This document shows, piece by piece, positions 48,201-57,004 of a stretch of DNA of 64,000 nt. This stretch comes from Anammoximicrobium sp964645045 (lineage in GTDB: Bacteria > Planctomycetota > Planctomycetia > Pirellulales > Pirellulaceae). Each line of letters begins with the position of its first letter. Within the stretch, counting starts at the first letter, position 1. Made by a program: the position numbers and the translations under genes. The notes under the pieces are model-generated. The model was not told the origin of the DNA. It ran no database searches and saw only the letters and a program-made list of their open reading frames with translations. The stretch spans positions 40,931 through 104,930 of the forward strand of contig CAZXYZ010000027.1 of the NCBI GenBank assembly GCA_964645045.1, in the 5' to 3' direction.

Positions 48201-49133
48201 TCAAGTCCCTCCGACGCACCGCAAAGCGTCGGCGACGTCCTGCAGAGCGTCGCGGGCGCGGTCCAGAACATTGGTGCGGCGGGCGAAACCGTGGATCAGA
48301 CCGTCGTAGCGTTTGAGCGTCACCGGCACGCGGGCCGCACGCAGGCGTTCTGCGTACGCTTCGCCTTCGTCCCGTAGCGGATCGAATTCCGCGGTCATAA
48401 CCAGCGCGGCGGGCAAGTCGCTCAAATCGTCTGCCCGCAACGGCGAGGCGTAGGCCAGAGCGCCGTCCCGCTGGCTGCTGAGATAATGCCGCCACGACCA
48501 GATCATGGCGGCGCGGGTCAAATGATAACCCGTCGCGTTGTCGCGGTACGAAGGCGTGTCGAAATGATAGTCCAAGACCGGATACATCAACAGCTGGAAC
48601 GCCAATCGCGGTCCACCCCGGTCTCGGGCCACCAGCGGCACGGCCGCCGCCAAGTTTCCGCCGGCGCTGTCCCCCGCCACTGCGATCCGCTGTGCATCCA
48701 CGCCGATTCCGGCGGCATGGTCGGCAACCCAGCGGGTGGCGGCATACGCGTCCTCCAGTCCCGCTGGAAACTTATGTTCCGGGGCCAGGCGGTAGTCCAC
48801 CGAAATCACGGCCCAACTGGACGCGTTGGCCAGTTGTCGGCAGTACACGTCGTGCGTTTCGATACTTCCCATCACCCAGCCGCCGCCGTGAAAGAAGACC
48901 ACGACGGGCAGCACGGCCGTGGACGAAGGCCGGTAGATCCGGATCCGGATCGCGCTGTGCGGGCCTGGAATCTCGCGATCCTCCCACGCAAAGACCTCCG
49001 GGGGCCGTTCCATGAAACAGCTGCCCAAGGCCATCTGCCGACGTGCCTCTTGCGGCGTCATCGCTTCGTACGGCGTCAGGTTCGCCTTGGCCATCTGCTC
49101 CAAAAGGACACGGGTCTGCGGATCTAACGGCAT
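48201..49133 (-). CDS. HSL-family alpha/beta hydrolase (esterase/lipase)
   Basis: The ATG at 49133 follows GAGGA and is preferred to the upstream TTG at 49151. The 310-residue enzyme has the oxyanion motif HGGGW (VVFFHGGGWVMG), nucleophile Ser in VAGDSAGGNLAAAV, Asp in TAEFDPLRDEGE and His in YDGLIHGFARR: a complete catalytic triad of the hormone-sensitive-lipase (GDxG) family. No signal peptide was found, so it is cytoplasmic. It probably cleaves short-chain esters. Confidence 0.93.
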   Translation of the reverse strand: MPLDPQTRVLLEQMAKANLTPYEAMTPQEARRQMALGSCFMERPPEVFAWEDREIPGPHSAIRIRIYRPSSTAVLPVVVFFHGGGWVMGSIETHDVYCRQLANASSWAVISVDYRLAPEHKFPAGLEDAYAATRWVADHAAGIGVDAQRIAVAGDSAGGNLAAAVPLVARDRGGPRLAFQLLMYPVLDYHFDTPSYRDNATGYHLTRAAMIWSWRHYLSSQRDGALAYASPLRADDLSDLPAALVMTAEFDPLRDEGEAYAERLRAARVPVTLKRYDGLIHGFARRTNVLDRARDALQDVADALRCVGGT

Positions 49134-49153
49134 GATTAATCCTCGTTCCAAAG

Positions 49154-49349
49154 TCGTTTAACGGCAAGCCGAAGGCGAGTGCTGAAAAAGCCGTGGGATA
49201 GGCTTCCAGCCTGTCATTTTCTGGGCATTTCGAGCTTCCACGTTTGCCCGGACAGCGTAATTGACAGGCTGGAAGCCTATCCCACTCCTGTGCGTGACAG
49301 CACTTCCGCCGACGCCTTCCGCCGGCGCCTTCGGCTTGCCGTTAAACGA
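49154..49349. repeat. Nested palindromic element, 196 bp
   Basis: The outer arms (TCGTTTAACGGCAAGCCGAA.. at 49154-49177 and 49326-49349) are a perfect 24-base inverted repeat. The inner arms (GTGGGATAGGCTTCCAGCCT.. at 49193-49216 and 49262-49285) are a second perfect 24-base inverted repeat. No coding content. It looks like a miniature inverted-repeat element; the remaining 49350-49484 is the mfd leader. Confidence 0.85.
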
Positions 49350-49484
49350 GCCGGTGGCAACCGGGTGCGAGACAACGGCACAGCCTACGACTCGCGTCCC
49401 GTTGGGTCAAGCTGTAAACAACCCAGGCCCCCTTGCCGCCCTATCCGCGTCTGCCTGCCGGCGATACAATCAGGCCACGCGACC

Positions 49485-52400
49485 ATGACAGGTTCATCGC
49501 TGGCCAGTGCAGCGTCGGAGCGTTTGCGGGAGTTGGCCCGACGCCTGAACGAGCACGACGGATTCGCCGGCGTGGTGTCCGCGCTGTCCCGGGGGCAGCC
49601 GGCCACGCTGGATGGAGTCTGGGGTTCGTCGTGCGCGCTGGTCGCAGCCGAGCTGGTCCGCTCGGCGGCCGGACCGCTGGTCGTGGTCTGCCCGCACCAG
49701 GACGACAGCGACACGTTCTGCGACGATTTCTCCCTCTTTTCCCCGGTCGCGGCCACCCGCTTTCCCGCTTGGGAATCCGAACCCGGCGAGCGGATCTTGC
49801 ACGACGAAATCCACGCCGACCGGCTGCGGACGCTGAAGCAACTGATCCGCGCGACGGATGGGGGAATGCAGTCATCGTCCGCGGCACAGCCCGCGGTTGG
49901 CCCGGATGGCAGCCTGCCGCGCCTGATCGCGACCAGCATCCAGGGTCTGCTGCAGCCCACGCCCAGCCGCGAGCGGCTGGCGGCCAGCAGCCGTCGCCTG
50001 GGCGTCGGCCAACGCGTCGATGTGGGCGGCCTGCTGGCCTGGCTCGTGCAACGCGGCTTCCACGCCACCAGCGCCGTCGAGTTGCCCGGCGAGTTTTCCA
50101 GCCGCGGCGGGCTGCTGGACGTGTTCGCCACCGACTGGTACCAGCCCGTGCGGGTCGAGTTCTTTGACGACGTGGTCGAGTCGTTGCGGCGTTTTGACGT
50201 CCAGACGCAACGCAGCTTGGAATCGTTGAACGAAATCGAGATCACGGTGGTTGCACGGGCGGCGGAAGACCGCGGACACTTTGGCGACTACCTGCCGCCG
50301 TCCAGCATCTTCCTGTTCCACGAGCTGGAACGGTCGGAAGAAGAAACCAAAGCGTACCTGGAGCGGCTCGAACGGCCGCAGGAGCTTCATAGCTTCACCG
50401 AAGTCATGCAACGCTCCGCCCGGTTTGGCGTCGTCACGGCGTCGGGCCTGGCGCGCGGCAGTTTGGGCGCCTGCTGCCATCTGCAGATCGAGTCGGTCGA
50501 GCGGTTCAGCGGCGAGATCGACCACGTGCGGACCGAGTTGGACCAGGTCGGCGAAGGGCACGAGGTCTACCTGGTATCGCAGACCGAAGCGGAAGTCCAG
50601 CGTTTGGCCGAACTGCTGCGGACCGCGCAACTGGCCGCTGCGGGCCGGCTGCATTTCCCGCTGGGCATGCTGCGTCAGGGATTCCGCCTGGCCCGCGACC
50701 GTGTGATCGTGATCACCAGCGGCGAATTGTTCCACCGCGGCGAACTGCGCCGGCTGCCCCGTCGGCGGTTGGGCAAAGCGATCGACAGTTTCCTAGACCT
50801 GCGCGAAGGCGACCTGGTCGTCCATCTGGCGCACGGCATCGGCCGGTACCGCGGGATGCAGTTGCTGGACAAGGACGGCCGCGTCGAGGAGCACCTGCAG
50901 ATCGAGTTCGCGGGCGGTACGCGGATCTACGTTCCCGCCACCCGGATCGGCTTGGTTCAAAAGTACGTCGGCGGGACCAAGACGCGGCCGGTGCTGGCCA
51001 AGATCGGCAACAAGACCTGGGTCCGGCAGAAGCAGGCGGCCGAGTCGGCCGTGATCGATCTGGCCGCCGAGCTGCTCGAACTGCAGGCGGCGCGGCGGGC
51101 GCGGCCCGGGATTGCGTTCGCGGTCGAAAGCGATTGGCAACGCGAATTCGATGCTTCGTTTCCCTACCAGGAGACGCCCGACCAGTTGTTGGCGATCTCG
51201 GCGATTCAAAAAGACATGTCCTTGGCCCGCCCCATGGACCGGTTGCTGTGTGGCGACGTCGGCTTCGGCAAAACGGAACTGGCCATGCGGGCCGCTTTCA
51301 AGGCTGTGGACAACGGCTACCAAGTGGCCTTGCTGGCGCCCACCACGGTGTTGGTCGAGCAGCATTACCATACGTTTCGCGAGCGGATGGCCGAGTTTCC
51401 CTTCGACATCGCCCGGCTGAGCCGCTTTTGTTCGTCCCGCGAGCAGCGGGAAATCACCAAACGCCTGGCCGCCGGTCAGATTGACATCGTGATCGGCACG
51501 CATCGCGTGGCGTCGCAAGACGTGCAGTTCTGCAACCTGGGACTGGTGATTATCGACGAAGAGCAGCGGTTCGGCGTGGAGGTCAAGGAGCGGTTGAAGG
51601 CCCTCCGAGCGACCGTCGATGTGCTGACCCTGACGGCCACGCCGATCCCGCGGACGCTGCACATGTCGCTGGTCGGCGTGCGGGACATCTCGAACCTGGA
51701 GACGCCGCCCGAGGATCGCATGGCGACGGAAACGCGGCTGACGCGGTTTGATCCCGAGTTGATCCGCCACGCCGTGCTCCGCGAACTGAACCGGGACGGC
51801 CAGATCTTTTTCGTCCATAATCGGGTCGAGGACATCCACGTCGTCGAGTCGCGACTGCAGTATATCGTGCCGGAAGCCCGCATCCGGATCGGGCACGGCC
51901 AGATGCCGGAGTCCCAGTTGGAAGAGGTCATGGTCGATTTTGTCGAGGGCAAGTTCGACCTGCTGCTAGCAACCACGATTGTCGAGAGCGGGCTGGACAT
52001 TCCCAATGCCAACACGATCTTTATCGACGAGGCGGACCGCTACGGGCTGGCCGACTTGCACCAGTTGCGCGGCCGCGTGGGCCGCTACAAGCACCGCGCG
52101 TACTGCTATCTGCTGATCGATCCGGGCAAGAACGTCACGCCCAACGCAGCGCGGCGGTTGCGGGCCATTGAGGAATTCAGCGACTTGGGGGCCGGGTTCG
52201 CCTTGGCCATGCGCGATCTGGAGATCCGCGGGGCTGGCAACCTGTTGGGCACGCAGCAAAGCGGGCACATCGCGGCGGTGGGCTATGAATTGTACTGCCA
52301 GCTGCTGGAAAACGCCGTCCGGCGGTTGAAGCAAATGCCGCCCAAGCTGTCGATCGACGTGGACTTGGCGCTGCCGGGGCAGGCCTACTTGCCTTCGGAC

Positions 52401-52775
52401 TATGTGCCCGACATGCGGCTGAAGATCGACCTATACCGCAAGCTGTCGCGAATCACGAATCCCGATGAATTGCAGGAGTATCGGGCCGAATTGACCGACC
52501 GCTTTGGGTCGCTGCCGGAGCCGGTCGAGCGAATGCTGGCACGCGAAGCACTGAAGATCGAAGCTGCAATCTGGCAAATCGCGGAGATTTACGTGGAAGA
52601 TCGCTTCCTGGTTTTCCGATACACGAATCGAGCGCGGGCCGAGCAATTAGCCAAACTCAGCGGCGGAAAACTTCGGGTCGTGGATCAGGACAGTGCGTAT
52701 CTGCGTGTACCGCCGGGAGTTGCGGAACCGGACGCGATTCTGTCCCTCGTCAAATCAGTGTTGCGGCCACATTGA
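49485..52775 (+). CDS. mfd: Transcription-repair coupling factor Mfd
   Basis: The 1,096-residue protein removes RNA polymerase stalled at DNA lesions and recruits UvrA. The start at 49485 is preferred because the open frame further upstream (from 49179) runs through the palindromic element. Domains: UvrB-like N-terminus (WESEPGERILHDEIHADRLR); RNA-polymerase-interacting domain (GDLVVHLAHGIGRYRG); helicase domain with Walker A LLCGDVGFGKTELAMRA (~590), DEEQRFGV Walker B and LTATPIPRTLHMSL; helicase C with QLRGRVGRYKHRAYCYLL; and the C-terminal TRCF domain (YLPSDYVPDMRLKIDLYRKL). All motifs are intact and the length is normal for Mfd. Confidence 0.97.
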   Translation: MTGSSLASAASERLRELARRLNEHDGFAGVVSALSRGQPATLDGVWGSSCALVAAELVRSAAGPLVVVCPHQDDSDTFCDDFSLFSPVAATRFPAWESEPGERILHDEIHADRLRTLKQLIRATDGGMQSSSAAQPAVGPDGSLPRLIATSIQGLLQPTPSRERLAASSRRLGVGQRVDVGGLLAWLVQRGFHATSAVELPGEFSSRGGLLDVFATDWYQPVRVEFFDDVVESLRRFDVQTQRSLESLNEIEITVVARAAEDRGHFGDYLPPSSIFLFHELERSEEETKAYLERLERPQELHSFTEVMQRSARFGVVTASGLARGSLGACCHLQIESVERFSGEIDHVRTELDQVGEGHEVYLVSQTEAEVQRLAELLRTAQLAAAGRLHFPLGMLRQGFRLARDRVIVITSGELFHRGELRRLPRRRLGKAIDSFLDLREGDLVVHLAHGIGRYRGMQLLDKDGRVEEHLQIEFAGGTRIYVPATRIGLVQKYVGGTKTRPVLAKIGNKTWVRQKQAAESAVIDLAAELLELQAARRARPGIAFAVESDWQREFDASFPYQETPDQLLAISAIQKDMSLARPMDRLLCGDVGFGKTELAMRAAFKAVDNGYQVALLAPTTVLVEQHYHTFRERMAEFPFDIARLSRFCSSREQREITKRLAAGQIDIVIGTHRVASQDVQFCNLGLVIIDEEQRFGVEVKERLKALRATVDVLTLTATPIPRTLHMSLVGVRDISNLETPPEDRMATETRLTRFDPELIRHAVLRELNRDGQIFFVHNRVEDIHVVESRLQYIVPEARIRIGHGQMPESQLEEVMVDFVEGKFDLLLATTIVESGLDIPNANTIFIDEADRYGLADLHQLRGRVGRYKHRAYCYLLIDPGKNVTPNAARRLRAIEEFSDLGAGFALAMRDLEIRGAGNLLGTQQSGHIAAVGYELYCQLLENAVRRLKQMPPKLSIDVDLALPGQAYLPSDYVPDMRLKIDLYRKLSRITNPDELQEYRAELTDRFGSLPEPVERMLAREALKIEAAIWQIAEIYVEDRFLVFRYTNRARAEQLAKLSGGKLRVVDQDSAYLRVPPGVAEPDAILSLVKSVLRPH

Positions 52776-52800
52776 AGTGGTGGCTATAATCCCGCGCGGT

Positions 52801-54477
52801 ATGGCCGGTCTCGGACCGAGCCACTTGAACACGACCGCAGATCTCCCACTTTTCCGGAGACCTTCGGTCAGGCGTGTCGGCGGGGTCAGGAGACCCGCGC
52901 CGAGCGTTGGCGGTTTCGGCTTGTCGGATTCTCTTCTCTCGGCAGCGAAGGCGGACAGCTTGTTCCCACGGACGGGATTATCAGTCGTGTGCGTGATCGC
53001 TGTTTGTGCAGCCGGTTTGTTGCTGCGCGCCGTGCTGGCGGACGAGCCGCCACCACCGCCTCGATTCGACACGGAACTGAATCAGCCGCCGCCAGCACCG
53101 CCGCCTGCGGTCTACGGCCCGCCTGCGGGCGGGTCAGGATTCGGGGGACAGGGTTCAGGGTTTGGGGCACCGCCCGCGGCCGCTTATGGACCGCCCGCCC
53201 GGACTTATGGTCCGCCCGCGGCTTCATACAACGCGCAGGTTTCCAGTGTCTTTGGCCCGCCGGCCTTGGACGTTCCGCAGCAGCAGGCACGACGGCTGCC
53301 GACCTCGGAGCAAATGCCGCCCAGCGGCCCGCGAATGGCCTCTCTCTCCCCGCCGCTGCCGCCCAGTGGTACGCATCCCTGGCCAACGGCCGCGCAGGGT
53401 TGGGCGCCGGCTCCGCCGCAGGTCTGGATGCCCAACGTCCCGCCCGTGGCCGAGGAACCGCCGATTACGATCTTCAAGCCCGGCCAGATCATCGCCTGGG
53501 TCGGGGACCAGCCGATTCAAGTCGGTGACGTCATGCCGATGGTCGAGCAGATTATGGCTCCGCACCTAGCCGAGTTGGATCCGAAAGTGGTCGAGCAACA
53601 GAAGACGCAGATCGATCAGCAAAAAGACAAGCTGATGAAACAGGCTCTGGACAGCTCGATTCAAACCAAACTGTTGTACCTGGATTTCTTGCGGACGATT
53701 CCCGCCGACAAGAAAAAGGAAATGCTGCCCAAGATCACCAGCCGCGCCGAAGAGCAGTTCGCCGAAAAACAGTTGCCGGACGCGATGAAGAAAGCCAAAG
53801 TTGAGACGCAGGCGGAACTCGATGCCAAACTACGCGAGTATGGATCGTCGCTCGAACGCCAGAAGCAAAGTTTCGTCGAGCGGGCACTCGGGCAATCCGT
53901 GCTGTCGCAAAAGGTCAACTACGAACCGGAAATCACGCACCAGGCCATGCTGGACTACTATTACGCTCATGTCCAGGACTATGAACTCCCGGCGCGCGCA
54001 CGCTGGGAGAAACTGACCGTCCGCTTCGACCGCTGTGCTTCCAAGCAGGAAGCCTGGGCCGTGTTGGGCAATCTGGGCAACGAGGTCCTGCGCGGGGCGC
54101 CGCTGAAAGCCGTCGCGCAGCGTCAGTCGCAGGGGATCGACGCCACGGAAGGCGGCTACCACGATTGGACCAGCCGCGGCAGCCTGGCGTCCGAAACACT
54201 CGATCAAGCCATCTTCACCTTGCCTGTCGGCCGGCTGAGCGAACGTTTGGAGGACAGCGAGGGCTTTCACATTGTACGCGTCATCGAACGAACCGAAGCC
54301 GGCCGCGTCCCATTCGAGCAGGCTCAGGTGGACATCAAAGAGACGCTCCGCAAAGAGCACATCAAAGGCCAGATCACCGCCTACGTGACCAAGCTGAAGC
54401 AGGAAATCCCCGTCTGGAACTCGCTCGAAGTCGCCCCGCCCCAAGTCGGCGACGCCGGCGGCAACCGGCGCTCCTGA
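52801..54477 (+). CDS. Exported SurA/parvulin-type peptidylprolyl isomerase
   Basis: A SurA-N-like helical chaperone part (AWVGDQPIQVGDVMPMVEQI onward, with many Lys/Gln helices) is followed by a parvulin rotamase domain (GGYHDWTSRGSLASETLDQA, then GRLSERLEDSEGFHIVRVIE). A Pro/Gly/Tyr-rich linker (YGPP repeats) separates it from the signal-like segment LSVVCVIAVCAAGLLLRAVL. The ATG at 52801 is the first after mfd but repeat sequence (52857-52901) intervenes, so the true start may be the TTG at 52960 directly before the signal segment. Probably assists outer-membrane or exported protein folding. Confidence 0.8.
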   Translation: MAGLGPSHLNTTADLPLFRRPSVRRVGGVRRPAPSVGGFGLSDSLLSAAKADSLFPRTGLSVVCVIAVCAAGLLLRAVLADEPPPPPRFDTELNQPPPAPPPAVYGPPAGGSGFGGQGSGFGAPPAAAYGPPARTYGPPAASYNAQVSSVFGPPALDVPQQQARRLPTSEQMPPSGPRMASLSPPLPPSGTHPWPTAAQGWAPAPPQVWMPNVPPVAEEPPITIFKPGQIIAWVGDQPIQVGDVMPMVEQIMAPHLAELDPKVVEQQKTQIDQQKDKLMKQALDSSIQTKLLYLDFLRTIPADKKKEMLPKITSRAEEQFAEKQLPDAMKKAKVETQAELDAKLREYGSSLERQKQSFVERALGQSVLSQKVNYEPEITHQAMLDYYYAHVQDYELPARARWEKLTVRFDRCASKQEAWAVLGNLGNEVLRGAPLKAVAQRQSQGIDATEGGYHDWTSRGSLASETLDQAIFTLPVGRLSERLEDSEGFHIVRVIERTEAGRVPFEQAQVDIKETLRKEHIKGQITAYVTKLKQEIPVWNSLEVAPPQVGDAGGNRRS

Positions 54478-54717
54478 TCGGTGGCATCAGCCGTTTCTTG
54501 CGCTCGATCAAGCCAAACGTGGCAGAAATCCCGGCGAACGGTGGGCGTCAGCCCATCGGTGCATTGTCTCTGCGACCACTCTTCCGACCACCTGCTGACT
54601 TCACCGAAGGTGATCTAGTGGTTGCCGCAAGGCAAGGCATGGGTTTGGAAGATCGCCAAAAGCAGCTACAATACGAAGGAGAACCAACGCCGCCAAGAAC
54701 CGTCGAGGAGAACCAAC

Positions 54718-55488
54718 ATGCCATCGCCTTTTCCCGGGATGAATCCGTACCTGGAGCAGGAGGACGCTTGGCGGGATTTTCACGAGGCGTTCCTGCCGGC
54801 CGCCCGAGAGTTCCTGAGCCCTCAAGTCAGCCCGGCGTACGTCGTCAAGCTGGAAGAGAACCTCTATATCCATGAACGCGGGGCCGACGAACGCCACTTG
54901 ATCGGTTACGGAGACGTGACCGTGAGCCGCGCGCGCGCTACGGGGCCGACGGGCGCTGTGACGGCGGCCTTGACCGCCCCGAGTAGAATCTTGTTGCCCC
55001 ACGTCGACGTGGTGAGCGAGTCGCGTCTGGAGATCCGCGACAGGCGAACGCGGAGTCTGGTGACGGTCATCGAATTGCTGAGCCCGACGAATAAGCGGCC
55101 CGGCGAGGATCGGCATGCCTACTTGTGCAAGCGGAAGGGTCTGTTGGGCAGCGAGACGCATTTTGTGGAGATCGATCTGCTGCGGGGCTGGCCGCGGATG
55201 CCCTTTGCCGAACCGGCGACGGGCGACTACTGTGTGATGGTCAGCCGCGTCGAGGATCGGCCGAGGGCCGAGTTTTGGCCCATTGGCCTGCGCGAGCGGC
55301 TGCCCGTGATCCCGATTCCGCTGCAGGATCCGCACCCCGACGCTCAGCTGGATCTGCAGGCTGTGCTGCATCGCGTCTATGACGCGGCTTACTATTGCGA
55401 TTACATCTACGACGGCTCCCCCTGGCCGCGACTGTCCGAGGAGGACGCGGCCTGGGCCCGCGAAGTCGCAACGGGGTCCACGGCGTGA
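54718..55488 (+). CDS. DUF4058 family protein
   Basis: The 256-residue protein begins MPSPFPGMNPYLEQEDAWRD, the hallmark start of DUF4058, with GAGGAG before the ATG. It continues with VKLEENLYIHERGADER, then a strand-rich middle (LEIRDRRTRSLVTVIELLSP) and KRKGLLGSETHFVEIDLLRG. The family is widespread in planctomycetes and cyanobacteria; its PD-(D/E)xK-like pattern (IELLSP..K, then FVEIDLLRG) could mean a nuclease fold, but no activity is known. It ends 21 bases from the convergent dehydrogenase gene. The preceding 240 bases contain no recognised feature. Confidence 0.83.
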   Translation: MPSPFPGMNPYLEQEDAWRDFHEAFLPAAREFLSPQVSPAYVVKLEENLYIHERGADERHLIGYGDVTVSRARATGPTGAVTAALTAPSRILLPHVDVVSESRLEIRDRRTRSLVTVIELLSPTNKRPGEDRHAYLCKRKGLLGSETHFVEIDLLRGWPRMPFAEPATGDYCVMVSRVEDRPRAEFWPIGLRERLPVIPIPLQDPHPDAQLDLQAVLHRVYDAAYYCDYIYDGSPWPRLSEEDAAWAREVATGSTA

Positions 55489-55509
55489 ACAGCGGATGTC
55501 GATCGCTCG

Positions 55510-56958
55510 TCAGCCGTCGATCCTGAGCGAGATGTGCTTGGTTTCCAGGTAGCCATCCAGCCCTTCACAACCCAGTTCGCGGCCCCAACCGCTGTGCTTC
55601 AGGCCGCCGAACGGGCATTGGCTGGTGGCCGGCACGGACTCGTTGATGCACACCGTCCCAGCTTCCAAGGCTTCGGCCAGCCGCCACGCGCGGCCCAGAT
55701 CGCGGGTGAAAACATAAGCCGCCAAGCCGTAGTCTGTGGCGTTGGCCTTCTGGACAGCTTCGTTCTCGCCGTCGAATGCCGCCACCGGCGCAATCGGGGC
55801 GAAGGTCTCCTCACGCATGCACAGCGCATCCGGCGGCGCCTCGGCCAGGATTGTCGGTTCGAGAAAGTAGCCGCGCGGCTCGCCCGGCCAGCGCCGGCCA
55901 CCGCACAGCACTTTGGCACCGGCGGAAACGGCTTGGTCGATGTGTGCCAATGCCTGCTCCAGGGCCCGCGGGCCGATCAACGGCCCGATCTCCACGCCGT
56001 CCTCCAGTCCGTTGCCGATCCGGAGCGTCCGGGTGCGGGCCACCAGCTGCTCGACGAATTTCGGATAGACCGAGCGCTGGACGTAAACCCGGTTGGCCGC
56101 GATGCACGATTGGCCCGTGTTGCGGAACTTGGCCATCAGCACGCCTTGCACGGCGAGGTTCAGGTCCGCGTCGTCGAACACCAGGACGGGCGCATGGCCG
56201 CCCAGTTCCAGCGATAGCTTCGTCACTTGATCGGCCGCGCCCCGGATCAACTTCCGCCCGACTTCGGTCGAGCCGGTGAACGAGATCTTGCGGCACAACG
56301 GGTTCTCCAGCATCTCGGTGGCAATCTCGTCCGCCCGGCCGACGACCATCTGAAAGACGCCCGGCGGCAACTGCGCTTCGTGAACCGCTTCGGCAAATTG
56401 GATGGCGCACAGAGGCGTTGCGCTGGCGGGTTTCAGGATGACGGGACAGCCGGCGGCCAAGGCCGGTCCGACCTTGCGCAGGGCCAGCATCAACGGGAAG
56501 TTCCACGGCGGAATGGCGCCCACCACGCCGATCGGGCAACGCAGCACCAAGTGACGCTTGCCGGACGCTTGCTGCGGCACGACGCGGCCATACGCCCGCT
56601 CGCCTTCCGCGGCGAACCAGCGCAGATGGTCGATGCTGAGTGCGACCTCGGCGCGGCTCTGCGCCAACGGCTTGCCGTTCTCCAGCGTAATGGTGCGGGC
56701 GATTTCCCCGCGGCGGCGGGCAAGCACTGCGCTAATCTGCAGCAAGCCCTCGCCGCGATCCCTGGGGCTGAGTTGTCGCCACGACGGCCAAGCGGCGGCG
56801 GCGTCCGCGATGGCTTGCTTGATTACCGCACGGTCGACGGTGCCAACTTGCGCCAGCAGTTCGCCGGTGGCCGGATTATGGACCGGCAACGGGTTGCGAG
56901 GTTCGGCCCAGCGGCCGTTCAGATACGCCGAGTGGCGGATCTCGGAATTGGCGGACAT
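55510..56958 (-). CDS. NAD(P)-dependent succinate-semialdehyde-type aldehyde dehydrogenase
   Basis: The ATG at 56958 gives 482 residues, the length of E. coli GabD; the upstream frame opening would overlap the cytochrome gene. Motifs: PWNFPLMLALRKVGPALAAG (cofactor), KISFTGSTEVGRKL, LELGGHAPVLVFDDADL (general-base Glu) and NTGQSCIAANRVYV (catalytic Cys). It ends GWGRELGCEGLDGYLETKHI, a GabD-like C-terminus. It oxidises succinate semialdehyde or a related aldehyde in the cytoplasm. The neighbouring cytochrome gene, 46 bp upstream, is unlikely to be functionally related. Confidence 0.9.
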   Translation of the reverse strand: MSANSEIRHSAYLNGRWAEPRNPLPVHNPATGELLAQVGTVDRAVIKQAIADAAAAWPSWRQLSPRDRGEGLLQISAVLARRRGEIARTITLENGKPLAQSRAEVALSIDHLRWFAAEGERAYGRVVPQQASGKRHLVLRCPIGVVGAIPPWNFPLMLALRKVGPALAAGCPVILKPASATPLCAIQFAEAVHEAQLPPGVFQMVVGRADEIATEMLENPLCRKISFTGSTEVGRKLIRGAADQVTKLSLELGGHAPVLVFDDADLNLAVQGVLMAKFRNTGQSCIAANRVYVQRSVYPKFVEQLVARTRTLRIGNGLEDGVEIGPLIGPRALEQALAHIDQAVSAGAKVLCGGRRWPGEPRGYFLEPTILAEAPPDALCMREETFAPIAPVAAFDGENEAVQKANATDYGLAAYVFTRDLGRAWRLAEALEAGTVCINESVPATSQCPFGGLKHSGWGRELGCEGLDGYLETKHISLRIDG

Positions 56959-57004
56959 AAGCAGCTGGCCTATTTCGATCGTGCGAGGGATTGCATCGAG
57001 CAGT

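Noticed and set aside
49179..49484. Longer N-terminus for Mfd
   Set aside because: The upstream frame crosses the nested palindromic element and encodes unrelated residues; the domain begins normally after the ATG at 49485.
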